This document shows positions 1 to 9,180 of a stretch of DNA of 17,775 nucleotides, in pieces. The stretch is from Jimgerdemannia flammicorona. Taxonomy: Eukaryota > Mucoromycota > Endogonomycetes > Endogonales > Endogonaceae. Below the pieces are notes generated by a model. It was given only the letters and a program-made list of their open reading frames with translations. It did not search any database and was not told the origin of the DNA. The position numbers and the translations under genes are program-made. The stretch lies in NCBI GenBank assembly GCA_003990745.1, contig RBNI01002697.1:1-17775 (forward strand), given 5' to 3'. Numbering within the stretch: the first letter of the stretch is position 1; each line of letters begins with the position of its first letter.

Positions 1-1366
1 TAAGTGGGGGGGGGGTACCATCCGACACCTCATCCCAAACCTCAAAAGTACCATTAGCATAGGGATCTTTGCCAAGCACTTTTGCAGCCCATTCCTCCAT
101 CACCACCACCTCCTTCCTTTCTTCCCCAGCCCATATACTTGCTTTGACCCCGCCAGACTCTCCAGCCCCATCCTCCTTCCTCTTCTCCCCTCTAGTCATA
201 CTCGCCAAAAGCTCCCTCTGTCGCAAGCGCCCCTGGGCCTGCTCCCACTACTTCTTGTCAGTGCAGATATGCTTCCCCTCCACAATCTCCAGGTGCGTCG
301 ACTCCTCAAAGAGCTTCCAGGCCTTCGCCCACCTTTCCACTGCACCACTCATCTCCTCCAATGCCTCTAGCAAATCCTCCTCCTCCTCTTCACTCCCCTT
401 CACTCTCGACACCTTACAGATAAAAGCACCCCACATCAACACTGAGGGCCAATCACCCGCCTTCCCAGTGGCCTCCCTCCCCACTAGCCGAATCCTGACA
501 TCGACATCGCCTGTCCTGATCGTCGTCCCCTCCCACATCTGAAAGCCGATATCCACCACATCCCCATACTCCACCATCACCTCCTCTACTCTCCTCCTCA
601 TCTCCTCCTTCGTCACCATGGGCACTCCTCTCACCATCAGCTGTACCACCCTGGGGTCCCACCGCAAACAGCGCACCATAGGGACCACTACCTCCCCAAC
701 TGCCACTCCAGCTCTCAGTGCCTCTTCCAGGGGGCCCGCCTCCTCAAAGTCCACCTCCACACCCTCCAGACCCTTCAGGAATTTTACCGATACTGCCCCC
801 GCCATCTGCTTCGAAATAAGCCCCAGGACCATCCTCGCTGTCACCGCCAAGCCCCGGAAGCACAATGTAGCTGCAAACTCCGAAATAGACTTCTCGAGTA
901 ATGGAGCCACCGCCAGTCCCGTCACACCATCTGCCAGGTCCCCCTTCCGCATCGGGAGCCCCTGCCCCCCCTGGCCATCAGCCGTCACATCTCTTTTTTT
1001 TTCCTGATCCGCCATCACACCGCCATCAGCAGTCCTGTCCCCAGCCACAACACCTCCAGACCCTACGCTCATACCCCCAGCCTGAGAACTTCCCCCCCTT
1101 CCAGGGCTTGCCTTGCCCTTTCCCACTGCAGCACCAGCCCGGCTTCCAGTCGGCCATCCACTCCCCTTTACCTTGTCAGCAAAACTCATGTGGCCAGTCC
1201 TTCCTCCCTTCCCACTGGACCCCGGCCCTCCTCCAGCACTCTTACCGCTCGTCGACCCTCCAAAGGCCCCCATCCCCAGGCCATAACCCCTCCCAACCTG
1301 CTGCCAGCCAAAGGCCCCAGGTCCACCAGACCCAGTACGCCCATCGGAACTCTTGCTCGAAGACAT
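1..1366 (-). pseudogene. LINE ORF1 protein (gag-like, RNA-binding), copy A, one in-frame stop
   Basis: ORF1 should encode the RNA-binding protein that packages LINE RNA. The start chosen is the ATG at 1366 (MSSSKSS), because copy B keeps the same position and frame. An upstream in-frame extension to 1543 runs into non-element sequence. Residues 1-130 are Gly/Ser-rich and basic, with a MSFADKVKG motif like that before plant DUF4283-type LINE ORF1 domains. Residues of about 170-300 include CFRGLAVTARM and an RRM-like stretch (LMVRGVPMVTKEEM, then DVDVRIRLV). An acidic EEEEEDLLEALEEM segment follows. A TAG at 248-250 follows ICTDKK. Past it the frame is open to the edge (WEQAQGRLRQ...), and copy B has a sense codon there. 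A run of ten G at 6-15 reads as prolines and may be prone to slippage. The function is inferred from position and composition. Confidence 0.78.
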
Positions 1367-1451
1367 GTTGATAATACCTTTTCTCCGCTTTGTGTCGAAA
1401 AACTGTTGCTTGAAGCTTGTGTAACGTGAATAGTACCGGAGAAAGGTGCTC
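1367..1451 (-). promoter_or_regulatory. LINE 5' UTR, copy A
   Basis: This 85-bp leader lies between the inferred element end and the ORF1 start. It aligns with the 5' end of copy B (7363-7449) at roughly 60-65 percent by eye, including a shared ACACAAG block. LINE promoters are usually internal, so the leader may carry promoter activity, but I see no specific motif. The evidence is shared position and similarity only. Confidence 0.5.
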
Positions 1452-1696
1452 GACTTCGCATGCTTTATCGCGCATCTCATGTATGTCACATGGGATGACA
1501 TCATCGCTGATGACATCATCATGTTCAGTGGCAGGAAAATCAAAGGCTCTCCAATCTATGAGGTTCTCTTCTACAAAATGGAGAACAAATATGTGGTCTT
1601 GGAGAGGTCTAATCTGAATGCTTGGGCCTTGGAATACTGAGATCAATCCTTGCAGGAATTGATCTGGGTTGTTCTGGAGAATGGGATGCCAGAAGT
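1452..1696 (-). pseudogene. Downstream part of an unrecognised ORF split by LINE insertions
   Basis: Read on the minus strand, this stretch is open for all 82 codons. It contains ISVFQGPSIQIRPLQ and an acidic segment TEHDDVISDDVIP. It joins in frame to 7460-7859 once copy B and one copy of the target duplication are removed. LINE copy A then interrupts it again at 1451, so the C-terminus is lost or lies beyond the window. The product is not recognised, and I see no catalytic motif or membrane segment. It could be a host gene fragment or the coding region of an older transposon. A plus-strand frame here (about 1446-1640) is also open and cannot be excluded, but it does not continue cleanly past the join. 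Confidence 0.55.
1687..1696. repeat. Target-site duplication of LINE copy B, left copy
   Basis: The sequence TGCCAGAAGT occurs here, directly against the poly(A) tail of copy B (T-run on the plus strand), and again at 7450-7459 against its 5' end. The final T is shared with the tail, so the duplication is 9-10 bp. Taking one copy out restores an open reading frame across the site. Confidence 0.85.
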
Positions 1697-1779
1697 TTTT
1701 TTTTTTTTTTTTTATAGTTACTTGGACTTCTCTTTATTACCTCAATCTACATTAATAATACAATATTACCCCCATCCCC
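1697..1779 (-). terminator. LINE 3' UTR with AATAAA and poly(A) tail, copy B
   Basis: On the minus strand the ORF2 stop (1780-1782) is followed by about 65 nt containing AATAAA (from ttatt on the plus strand near 1735), the family terminus TCCAAGTAACTATA and then the A tail. Copies C and D have the same arrangement. In LINEs this terminus is normally what the element's own reverse transcriptase recognises for target-primed reverse transcription. The signal roles are inferred. Confidence 0.75.
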
Positions 1780-4700
1780 TCAACCAATATCCCTTGGATC
1801 TCCCTCACCCCCCTCTATCCCTCTCTGTTGGAAGACAACCCAGTCACCCACTACCTGGACCCACCCTCCACTTTTCTGGTATATACACTTCACCAATCTC
1901 TGGCAGCTATCCCCACCAGATCCCCACCCCTGCCACCAGCTATTCAAAATGTCCAATAACAGCCATTCCCACTGTGCCATCCTATCCCCAATCCCAATCT
2001 ACTGACCCTCCTCAAATACATATAACCAATACCCAGCTAGCCTAACCCAAATTGTCAGAGCCCAACCCAGAGTTAGCTATTCATCACCAACCCCCCCCCA
2101 CTAACCTGCAGTGGAGCTCTCCCCATCTCCCCCCTTCTCCTCCCACCAGGGCTTACAGCCCTAACTTGTCTGCAATGTGGCACCAAAAAACCCCCAGAAT
2201 ATCTCACTCACCAAGCCAATGTTTAGGCATTTGTATCACTCCCCCTTCTTGTCCAATATCCAAACATTCCTTACACTCATACCAGCCATCTGCCACCAAG
2301 TGTTCAGACCAAAAGTTCAACATCACATTCCGCCTTAGAAACTACCACCACACTATCCAGAACTTGGGAGGAAGCCACTACATCACCTGCTTACTCCAAG
2401 GCCAAAGCCCATTCCAGTCCCACCCCTTGCCAATCCCTACCCTCTGCCATGCAATAGGCCACAGGTCTCCCCCTAAGCTCTGCAAGTACTCCATACCATC
2501 ACCAAGCTGAAATTCCTCTACCAAAGCACTACCTAACAGAAGCCTGTCCCATCTCCACATTCACAGTCTCCAATCTCCCTTACCTTCATCACCTTGCCAT
2601 CGAAGACCAATTCTCTAGGCCCCATCCACCACCCCCCACCAAAAGCCCTTATACCATATCCTCTCACTCCCATCCAGGGCCACCATTGCAAGCAGATTGC
2701 CAGATGTACCATGGGGGTAATACTGGGCCTCCCATACCCTTTACATGAGTAGTACCCACTCCTGTCCCCTTAATCACTCACTCTCTTCAGCCACCATGCT
2801 CACAAGCAATGAAGGTGTTTGGGGAAGTCCACCAAGCACAGTCCACTGCCATCCACAGGTAGGGTCAGCATCTCCCATCCTATTTGACTTTGCCACCCAG
2901 CCCAGATCCATGTCCTCACTATCTTCAGAAGGTGTCTGACCACCCACACTGGGAAATTGAGATGGTATCCTACATACCACAGCTTTGGCAGCCAATACAC
3001 ATTCAGCACCATTACCCTTCCTGCCAAGGAAATGTGCCAACTGCCCCACTGTAAAAGCACATCCCCCCATACTAGGAGTCACTGTTCCCACTAAGCATGA
3101 GGTAGGAGGGATCCATATACTGAGAAGTAGATCCCAGATAGTAAACAGGACTACCTACTGGCACCACCATCCCAATCATGTTGCCACCAACTATTCCACC
3201 ACCTAACACCATAGTCTCACATTTGTGCCAATTGAGTCTAGCACCAGAGCCTCTCTCATATCATTCCACAGTCTGCCATAATTTCTCCACATCTACCAAC
3301 AAACTCAATCCAACTACCATATCATCTGCAAAGGCCCCCACCTTTCAATTAATCCCCAGAATGTCCAAACCCCCAATTTGATACCTGATCCTATCTAATA
3401 GGGGCTCCAAGGAAAGGGCATATAAGATAGGTGACAAAGGATCCCCCTGCAGCACCCTACAACTCAGAGGGAAAGTTACATCTCTGTGTCTATTGACCAC
3501 CAAGGCTGCCTGACTGTTCTCCAAAAGACTGATTAATGATCTCTGGAACTCTGGTAAAATACTCACCTGCTTCAGCACCCCTTCTAGCCAGATCCTCTGC
3601 ACTTTATCATATATCTTCTCCTGATCTAGAAATACCAGTCGGCCATCAACACTGGCAGCCCGAGCTCCTTCAATCACTCTATGGACCCAGGCTGTCCCAT
3701 CTCAAATCAGCTGACCGCTAACAAAACCTCTGTGCTTAACTCCCAGTACTTGCTGAGTGATCCCCTGCAGCCTAGTCACCAAGATCTTTATTACCAGCTT
3801 GTGGTCTATATCAAGGAGCATGATCAGATGCTAGTTCTTCTAATCTTCCCTTCTCCTCTTATCTTTAAAGAGTAAGGAGACCAGCCCTAGGCACTGGTCC
3901 CCAATCCAAGTTCCAAACTGAAAAACCTCATCGCATATCTCTGTCAACTCCTCCAACACTACCTCCACCCTGGCCATCTTTTTCCAAAAATCCCAGGAAA
4001 GCCCATCCTTTCCCAGAGCCATCCCCTTACTTGTCAAAGCCAGGACCTTGCAAACTTCCTCCCCTCTCACTGGGTCTCCCAGAGCCCCTAGACCCATCAC
4101 TGGGTTCAGATGCCAACCCTCCAACTGCCATTCAATATCCAAGACATCTTTACCCCCATCTTCCTCACTCCATAGATCCTCTCAGCAGGACCTTAGTAAT
4201 CCCAGAATCGCTGGAGTCTCTACCACTATCTCCCCATCTTCATCCAAGATACCATCCTACTGCTGCTTAGTTCTCTGCACTTATAACATCCACAATAAAA
4301 ACCTAGTAGGTCTCTCCCCTTTCTCCAACCCTTGCCACCTCAACCTTGCCACCATCCCCTTCAATTTAGCCTCTTTCTCCAATCATAGCACCTCCTTAAG
4401 TTCCCTAACTTCCTTTTGAATCCTCTCAATGCACCAGTCTACCACCTTTCTATCTTCTAGCACTCCTGCCCATCTCCCCAGAAGTGTCACCAGCTACTGC
4501 AAGGCCCAGCACACTCTCCACTACCACTGAGTACTCCTCCCTTTCCCTGCCTCTCTCCAATATCTCTGAGCACTCGATTTCAGCCTCCTCCAATAATCTC
4601 CTATTGCCAGGCCCTGCTCCTGCCATTGACTAATTTTTCCAATGACCTCTGTCTCCCAATCAGCCCATAAATCGCCATCCTCTAACAAAGAGAAATTTAG

Positions 4701-5414
4701 CCACCAATGTCCAGGCCTATCCCCCCAAGCAGACCCCAGTGATCAGACCATAGGCACCAAACCACCTCTAGTGTGGTCCAGACATCTACTTCCCAGCATT
4801 CTGCCATCAGTATCCAGTTGATTTTAGAACCCAGCCCAGCTGCCCAGTAAGTATAAATTCAATAATCTTCCTAGAACTGTCTCCCTGAGTCCACCAGAGA
4901 GCTCAATCTCTTCATCTCCATCCAACCATCCAACTTGCCACTTCGGCCATTCATTCCTCTCCCACCATCAGTCCTGTCCACTACATTATCCCTTACTATG
5001 TTGAAATCCCCCCCCAGGCAGTCAATCTCAGCCTCCACTATGACACCAGCCTCTTGCAAATTCCTGTTCCAGTCCACCCACTCCTCCCTCTCTGCTGGGC
5101 AATAATATGACCCAACCATCAAAGGGCTCCATCCAGGCCTCTTCCACACTCCCCACACCAACTGACTCCCCCAATGTCCTATATCACCAATGTTCCCCAT
5201 TCTCTTCTGAACTAGGAACCCACTCAAACCACACCACCACTCCCCCCCACTCCCTAGTCTAATCCTGAAAGTCCACATCTGTCTTATAATGTACATTCTG
5301 TAGTAAGAAGAGATCTGCATCCAGTCCCTTGAGCCAACCAAATATGAACCTTCACCAAGCCACCCCCCTCAATCCATTCATATTCAAAGAGAATATTCTA
5401 GTTGTACTGTTCAT
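1780..5414 (-). pseudogene. LINE ORF2 (endonuclease-reverse transcriptase), copy B
   Basis: ORF2 supplies the nicking endonuclease and reverse transcriptase for target-primed integration. The start is the ATG at 5414 (MNSTTRIF), matching copy D. Endonuclease: SLNMNGLRG, LFLLQNV, then GDFNIV (about 5005) after a frameshift near 5210. RT: LGKDGLSWDFWKKM (about 4020), FKDKRRRED (3840), FLDQEKIYDKV (motif A, about 3615), LQGDPLSPILYAL (motif B, about 3430), AFADDMVVGL (motif C, about 3325) and LNWHKCET (about 3225). C-terminus: CKEC...KHWL knuckle near 2240-2290. Several stops and at least one frameshift make it dead. Asn stands where copy D has Asp and most APE-type enzymes have Glu in the LQE motif. 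The FADD catalytic pair survives. Confidence 0.88.
1791..1822 (-). other. G-rich tract (potential G-quadruplex) at the LINE 3' end, copy B
   Basis: On the minus strand four runs of three or more G lie just before the ORF2 stop, with spacers of 5, 3 and 8 nt (GAGGGATAGAGGGGGG, then TGAGGG, then AAGGG). The last spacer slightly exceeds the usual 7-nt limit. Copies C and D carry equivalent tracts at the same place. Confidence 0.5.
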
Positions 5415-5445
5415 ATTGAATAATATTTGAATATGATAACCCAGC
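5415..5445 (-). other. ORF1-ORF2 intercistronic spacer, copy B
   Basis: There are 31 nt between the ORF1 TAG (5446-5448) and the ORF2 ATG. Copy D has 30 nt and strong similarity (TTATCATATTC here, TTATCTAACATT there). The short spacing suggests ORF2 is translated by termination-reinitiation, as in some other LINEs. That is inference. Confidence 0.5.
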
Positions 5446-7362
5446 CTAGTATTCCATGCTCATCTCATCCCCAGCCAGATCCAATCACCACTCTGCTTCC
5501 AAGTCTCCCTCTGCTATAGCCCGAGCATCCAATGCCTCTAAGATTTCTTGACATTCCACCCTGTCCACCACTTCCATCTCTGCCTGATAGTCCACACAGA
5601 CCACTCTCCACTTCTCCAATCCCTTCCTCATTTTCCACAAGTATGCTGCCCTATCATTCACAATCCCCCTGAGTTCCTCCTCTCTCTGATCATCAACCTG
5701 ATATTCAACCAATTCCAATAGTACTGCCAGGATCTCATTCCTAACCTTCCTCGGTACCTCTTCTCTATGAAGGATTTCCTCTCAATGCCTTTCTTCTATA
5801 ACCTGGAAGTCCTCTCCCCCCAGCTCCTCTGCTGCCACCCCTTCCAAAGTTTTCCACAGCCACTTCTCCTCATCTACTGCCTTTGCCATATCCTGGGTGA
5901 TCTGATCACCCCTCACCCCTGGGTCTACCAAAGTGCTCCTCCTCACTGACTCATCCCACTTCTCATCTGGAACATCCAGTAACTCCTCCTCACCCTCTGC
6001 CCCACCTGAGACACTATACTGAGAGTGGACTCCTTCACTCATTTCTGCATCTGCCTCCATACTGCCCTGCCTCTCCTCCCTTGGTCCATCCTGGGCCCCA
6101 CCTCAGGCCATCCCACTTTCCTCTACCTAGTCACTTACATACAATCCTGCTCTCCTATCTCCTGTGCTACCACCAGCCCCACTGCCACCCAATGTCTCCA
6201 GCAGCTTCTTCTGGATTCTCCTCCCTTGCATCTTCTCCCAGGTCACCTTGTTCACCCTGGTCCTCTTCCCCTCGACTACTTCTACCACTGTCTTCACTTC
6301 GTACTCCTGCCAAGCCAATCTCCTCCTCTCGACTGCCCCCTCCAGATCCTCAAGAGCCTCAAGCAAATCTTCCTCCTCTTCTAGAGTCCCCTTTACCCTC
6401 ATGACCTTGTACTCTACCAGTCCCCACTTCAGAGTTGCTGGCCAATCCCTCATCTTCCCCATGTTCTCCTTTCTGGCCAGCCTCACTCAGACATCAATGT
6501 CACCAGTCTGGAGCTCTGTTCCTTCCCAGACCTTGAACCCAATGTCCACAATCTCCCCACACTCCTTGACTGCCCCCACAATCAACTCCCTGGCCCTCTC
6601 CCTCGACACTGTAGGAAAATCCAACACCATCAACTGTATCACTCAGGGGTCCCAGCACATACACCTGACCATAGAGACCACAACTCCACCCACTGTCACC
6701 CCCCTCTCCATGGCAGTCAACAACACTTCCTCTTCTTTAAACCACACCTCAACTCCTTCTTTCTCCTTCAAAAACTTCACCAATGCTGCCCCCTTTGCCT
6801 CCTATGCTACCAGCCTCAAGATCATCCTCACAGTTACTGCCAAGCCTCTGAAATACAATGTGATGGTGAATTCTGACCTTGATTTCTTAAGTAATGGCAC
6901 TGATACCAAGCCTATTACCCCATTCGCCAGGTCCCTGGGCCTCATGCCCACCCTCTGTCCTGAACCATCAACTGCCATCACATCTGGATTATTTTCCAGA
7001 TCCCCAGTCATGGTCCCATCAATAGTCACATCTCCAGCCCCTACTCTCCCCACTCCCCTACTGCTCGATGCTCTCTTGGACATGTCTCCCAGTTCTCCAG
7101 TAGTAGCCCTTGACACCTTCCCCAGGCCCAGCCAACCATCCAGACCAGAGGCCATCCTCCCCATCTTGACCTTATCAGCAAAGGTCAACCTCTCCTCTCC
7201 TCACTGCCTCAGACCACCTCTCCCTCCACCACCAGTACCTCAGCTGGCCATAGAGGCCCATGGCATCTCCAAACTATCTCCACTCCTCTCTACTTACTGT
7301 CAGCCAAAGGCACTACTGCTCCCCTGGCCAGCATGCTCACCAGTGCAATTGTTGCTATCTAT
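5446..7362 (-). pseudogene. LINE ORF1 protein, copy B
   Basis: This is the same protein as in copy A, at about 638 codons. The start codon is mutated: the position of the copy A ATG is ATA at 7360-7362. The open segments 7188-6802, 6486-6127, 6060-5782 and 5718-5485 are all in one frame, so the 1.9-kb ORF was broken by point-mutation stops and not by frameshifts. Recognisable parts are MTFADKVK (7188), LYFRGLAVTVRMIL (about 6860), the RRM-like region (about 6650-6480), LEEEEDLLEALEDLEGAVE (about 6360), an acidic stretch ELLDVPDEKWDE (about 5970) and RAAYLW..GLEKWRVVC (about 5640). The last two are shared with copy D. Role inferred: RNA binding and RNP assembly. Confidence 0.82.
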
Positions 7363-7449
7363 ATTGATAGTCTTCTTTCACTAAAAACATTGTAAAAAGT
7401 ATCATCTGAGTCTTGTGTCACCTGAATGGTATCAGTGAAAGATGTGTTC
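7363..7449 (-). promoter_or_regulatory. LINE 5' UTR, copy B
   Basis: The leader starts GAACACATCTTTC immediately after the target duplication and runs to the mutated ORF1 start. It aligns with 1367-1451 of copy A. It happens to be read through by the frame of the broken ORF upstream (to the TAG at 7359-7361), but that reading is accidental. Confidence 0.55.
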
Positions 7450-7459
7450 TGCCAGAAGT
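7450..7459. repeat. Target-site duplication of LINE copy B, right copy
   Basis: TGCCAGAAGT, identical to 1687-1696. It lies next to the 5' end of copy B and marks that end exactly. Confidence 0.85.
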
Positions 7460-7859
7460 CTTCTACTTCATCACTATTGAGGGTGATAGTGGACTGGGCT
7501 TCTGTGGCCACTCTGGCTTCTAGTGTATTGATATGGCAGGATGACAGATCTCTAAAATCTGAGACTCTAATATACTCTAAGTTGGGGATTGACCATAGTG
7601 TATGCCTGAAGATCTGATGGATCTTCTTAGCTATCCTTGTTTTATATATATTCATGGGAGTGGTATCTTGTAGCTCTTGAGTGCTAGCCTGTGGGAACTC
7701 CTGGCAGAAGAGATTTCCTATTTCATATTCCTGCCACATTTGGAGGCATTTGGTAGCAATAGTGATCCTTGTTTCCTTTTTACAATGGTAGAGAATATAG
7801 TGATAGAGGTCACCAGTACTCAGATTGATACTAGGAGTTCTTCTGGAGCAGTTCCTCAT
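7460..7859 (-). pseudogene. Upstream part of an unrecognised ORF split by LINE copy B
   Basis: The frame is open on the minus strand from a possible ATG at 7859 (MRNCSRRTPS) to the insertion site, 133 codons. An in-frame TAA lies a few codons upstream of the ATG. Features visible: a Cys/Tyr-rich patch (DLYHYILYHCKKET), a mixed-charge middle (KTRIAKKIHQIFRH) and an acidic end (SDEVEDFW). The frame resumes at 1696, giving at least 215 codons in total. I do not recognise the family. Another frame just upstream (7860-7935) also reads protein-like (APWLKKGYSK), so an intron or a frameshift before the ATG is possible. It may be a host gene or part of an older mobile element. Confidence 0.55.
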
Positions 7860-7989
7860 GGCTCTTCTGATGTCTTAGAATATCCTTTCTTCAACCAAGG
7901 TGCCTTATTGGTTCCTTGACCTTGAGGTTTGGCAAGCAGCAGGTATTTCATTTGTAGTGAGTCTTTGAGCTGTTTTGAGATTGGTGGAT

Positions 7990-8336
7990 CTTATTGGTTG
8001 CTATTACTGCAGTTCCTTGATCCTTCTTTTATATTCTTCAGGATGCTTATACTGTGATCACAATGACTCACAGTTGGTCATCATTGCTCATCTCATATAC
8101 TGTATGATCTTCTTGTACTCTGATCTGGTAGCTTGCAAGGAAAGACTGTCTCCTATGCTGATGTCATCATTCTGGGATCACTGTTATAATATATAGAAAA
8201 CAGTGCTACATATCTAGAATATATCTCCACAGAGTATATAATTGCAGACTCATTGACCAAAGCTCTTCCAAAGCCAAAGTTTGAGCAATACACTAAAGGA
8301 ATGGGTCTTACAAGCTATATACCAGCATTTAATTGA
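7990..8336 (+). pseudogene. Ty1/copia polyprotein remnant: RNase H C-terminus
   Basis: This is the end of a copia Pol polyprotein, whose RNase H removes RNA from the RNA-DNA hybrid. The clearest part is 8190-8336: YLEYISTEYIIADSLTKAL followed by PKPKFEQYTKGMGL and a TGA at 8334-8336. That matches the family pattern (LEYI.TE..IAD..TKALP..KF). Upstream, WLLLLQFLD (7995) and, one frame over, LYCDHNDSQLVII (8047) fit the usual WL..LL..LG and LYCDN.SA motifs. At least one frameshift and a stop (TAA at 8187-8189) show it is dead. Integrase and RT are not found to the left, so the element is cut off near 7950. Confidence 0.75.
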
Positions 8337-8694
8337 TCACAGGATACTTTTCAGACTATTAAAAGCCTTATACTATATATATATTTGTTGGTTACATCTC
8401 TCATCTATAAGAGAATTATATACATTACATTCTTTGTATTATTCACCTATAAATAGATATTTTAGATATTTTCAGATATATTTTGGAATACTTTTCAACC
8501 TGTGAAAATTTCTATATTAGTCCAGACCTATATTACCAGTCATTTACTATATTCTTTATCTATTTTCATACTTATAAGTAGGGAATTTTGACCTTCTGTA
8601 GTTATCTAGATAGTACTCCATTAGTTATATTTAGTTTACTCTAGTTTGCTTCTATTCTAGTTTGTATTCTTTTTTTTTTTTATTACATATCTCA
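8337..8694 (+). other. A+T-rich 3' untranslated stretch, no gene seen
   Basis: This lies between the copia stop codon and the polypurine tract. It is very A+T-rich and holds only short open frames. A T-run sits at 8670-8681. TGTTGG (8386) and CCAACA (8729-8734) could be read as LTR ends, but the polypurine context favours the LTR start at 8706 instead. Confidence 0.4.
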
Positions 8695-8830
8695 TTGAGC
8701 AGGAGTGTTGAGATGACAACTTGATATGCCAACATATGACCTTATACCATTCTATCAGATTTATATTATTTATCAGTAAAGTATAAAATATGTGATCTAT
8801 ATAACTTTAATAAAAAAATCCTCTCTTTAT
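8695..8830 (+). repeat. Copia polypurine tract and start of 3' LTR (right end not found)
   Basis: TTGAGCAGGAG (8695-8705) followed by TGTTGAGATG (8706) is close to the common copia arrangement of a GAGGGGGAG-type purine tract before an LTR starting TGTTG. Inside the presumed LTR, TATAAAAT at 8782 could be the TATA box and AATAAAA near 8809 the poly(A) signal. The LTR end and the 5-bp duplication were not identified, so the end coordinate is only nominal. Confidence 0.5.
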
Positions 8831-9180
8831 AACTTTTTGCTCAATTTTGAAGAGAAGATAAACTTGGATAAAAAGATATTTATCTATATCTTATCTTATC
8901 TCAAACTACTTGTTTGCAAGATTATACAATACTACTCAGTCATATCATAGACTCTCATAGAACTATCACTTGTAGCAGACAAGTTGGCAAAATATAACCA
9001 AATCTAATTTTATATCTACAAATGAGTCATGAACTCTAATTGATAAAGTAGTAAAGATATTAATCTATAGAGATCAAGAAGAGATGTTAGAAATATCACA
9101 AAAAAGTTTATAGACTGACTTAGTATAAATAACTTACTGTTAGATTTGAAAGTTTGAAAAGATTTTTCTTATTTACTCAA
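8831..9180. other. A+T-rich stretch without recognisable gene
   Basis: No open frame or motif was recognised here. It should contain the end of the copia LTR and the left end of the Plavaka-like element, but neither terminus nor any inverted repeat could be found by eye. Confidence 0.4.

Larger units (their letters stand above)
1..1451 (-). mobile_element. LINE (non-LTR retrotransposon) copy A, 5' part
   Basis: This is the 5' end of a LINE that runs off the left edge. It is assigned by alignment to copy B: the two share a leader of about 85 bp (GAGCACC..TTTC in A, GAACACATCTTTC in B), then ORF1. To the right of 1451 the sequence stops matching copy B and becomes part of a different reading frame, so 1451 is taken as the insertion boundary, give or take a few bases. 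Copy A has about 55 CpGs by hand count, against about 20 in all of copy B, and only one in-frame stop. It is probably the youngest copy here. Its 3' end and target duplication lie outside the window, so full length cannot be tested. Confidence 0.8.
1697..7449 (-). mobile_element. LINE copy B, full length, decayed
   Basis: This is a complete non-LTR element of about 5.75 kb on the minus strand. It has a 5' UTR, ORF1, ORF2, a short 3' UTR and a poly(A) tail (17-18 T on the plus strand, 1696-1713). A perfect 10-bp duplication flanks it. Both ORFs carry many stops and CpG is nearly absent (about 20 in 5.7 kb), so it cannot be active. The sense strand is strongly G-rich. The RT and endonuclease motifs match copy D, and the 3' end shares the TCCAAGTRACTATAAA terminus with copies C and D. 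Confidence 0.9.

Noticed and set aside
69..1371. Several plus-strand ORFs of 80-157 codons over copy A
   Set aside because: They are Pro/Ser-rich shadows of the minus-strand ORF1 caused by strong strand G/C skew.
1367..1543. A longer N-terminus for ORF1 of copy A, starting at 1543
   Set aside because: The extra codons run across the element boundary at about 1451 and are not conserved in copy B, which keeps the start position at 7362.
1446..1640. Plus-strand ORF (MLDFACFIAHLM...) as a real gene or chromodomain fragment
   Set aside because: It does not continue through the join at the target site without an early stop, whereas the minus-strand frame does. The chromodomain resemblance was not convincing.
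6164..7384. A 406-codon plus-strand ORF rich in Ser, Thr and Pro
   Set aside because: It is antisense to LINE ORF1 of copy B. The strand is C-rich and stop-poor by composition, and the product is low-complexity with no motif. The minus-strand reading has homology to copies A and D.
8386..8734. A 349-bp LTR bounded by TGTTGG and CCAACA
   Set aside because: The ends match, but a polypurine tract directly before TGTTG at 8706 and TATA and poly(A) signals after it fit the LTR start at 8706 better. It remains a weaker alternative.
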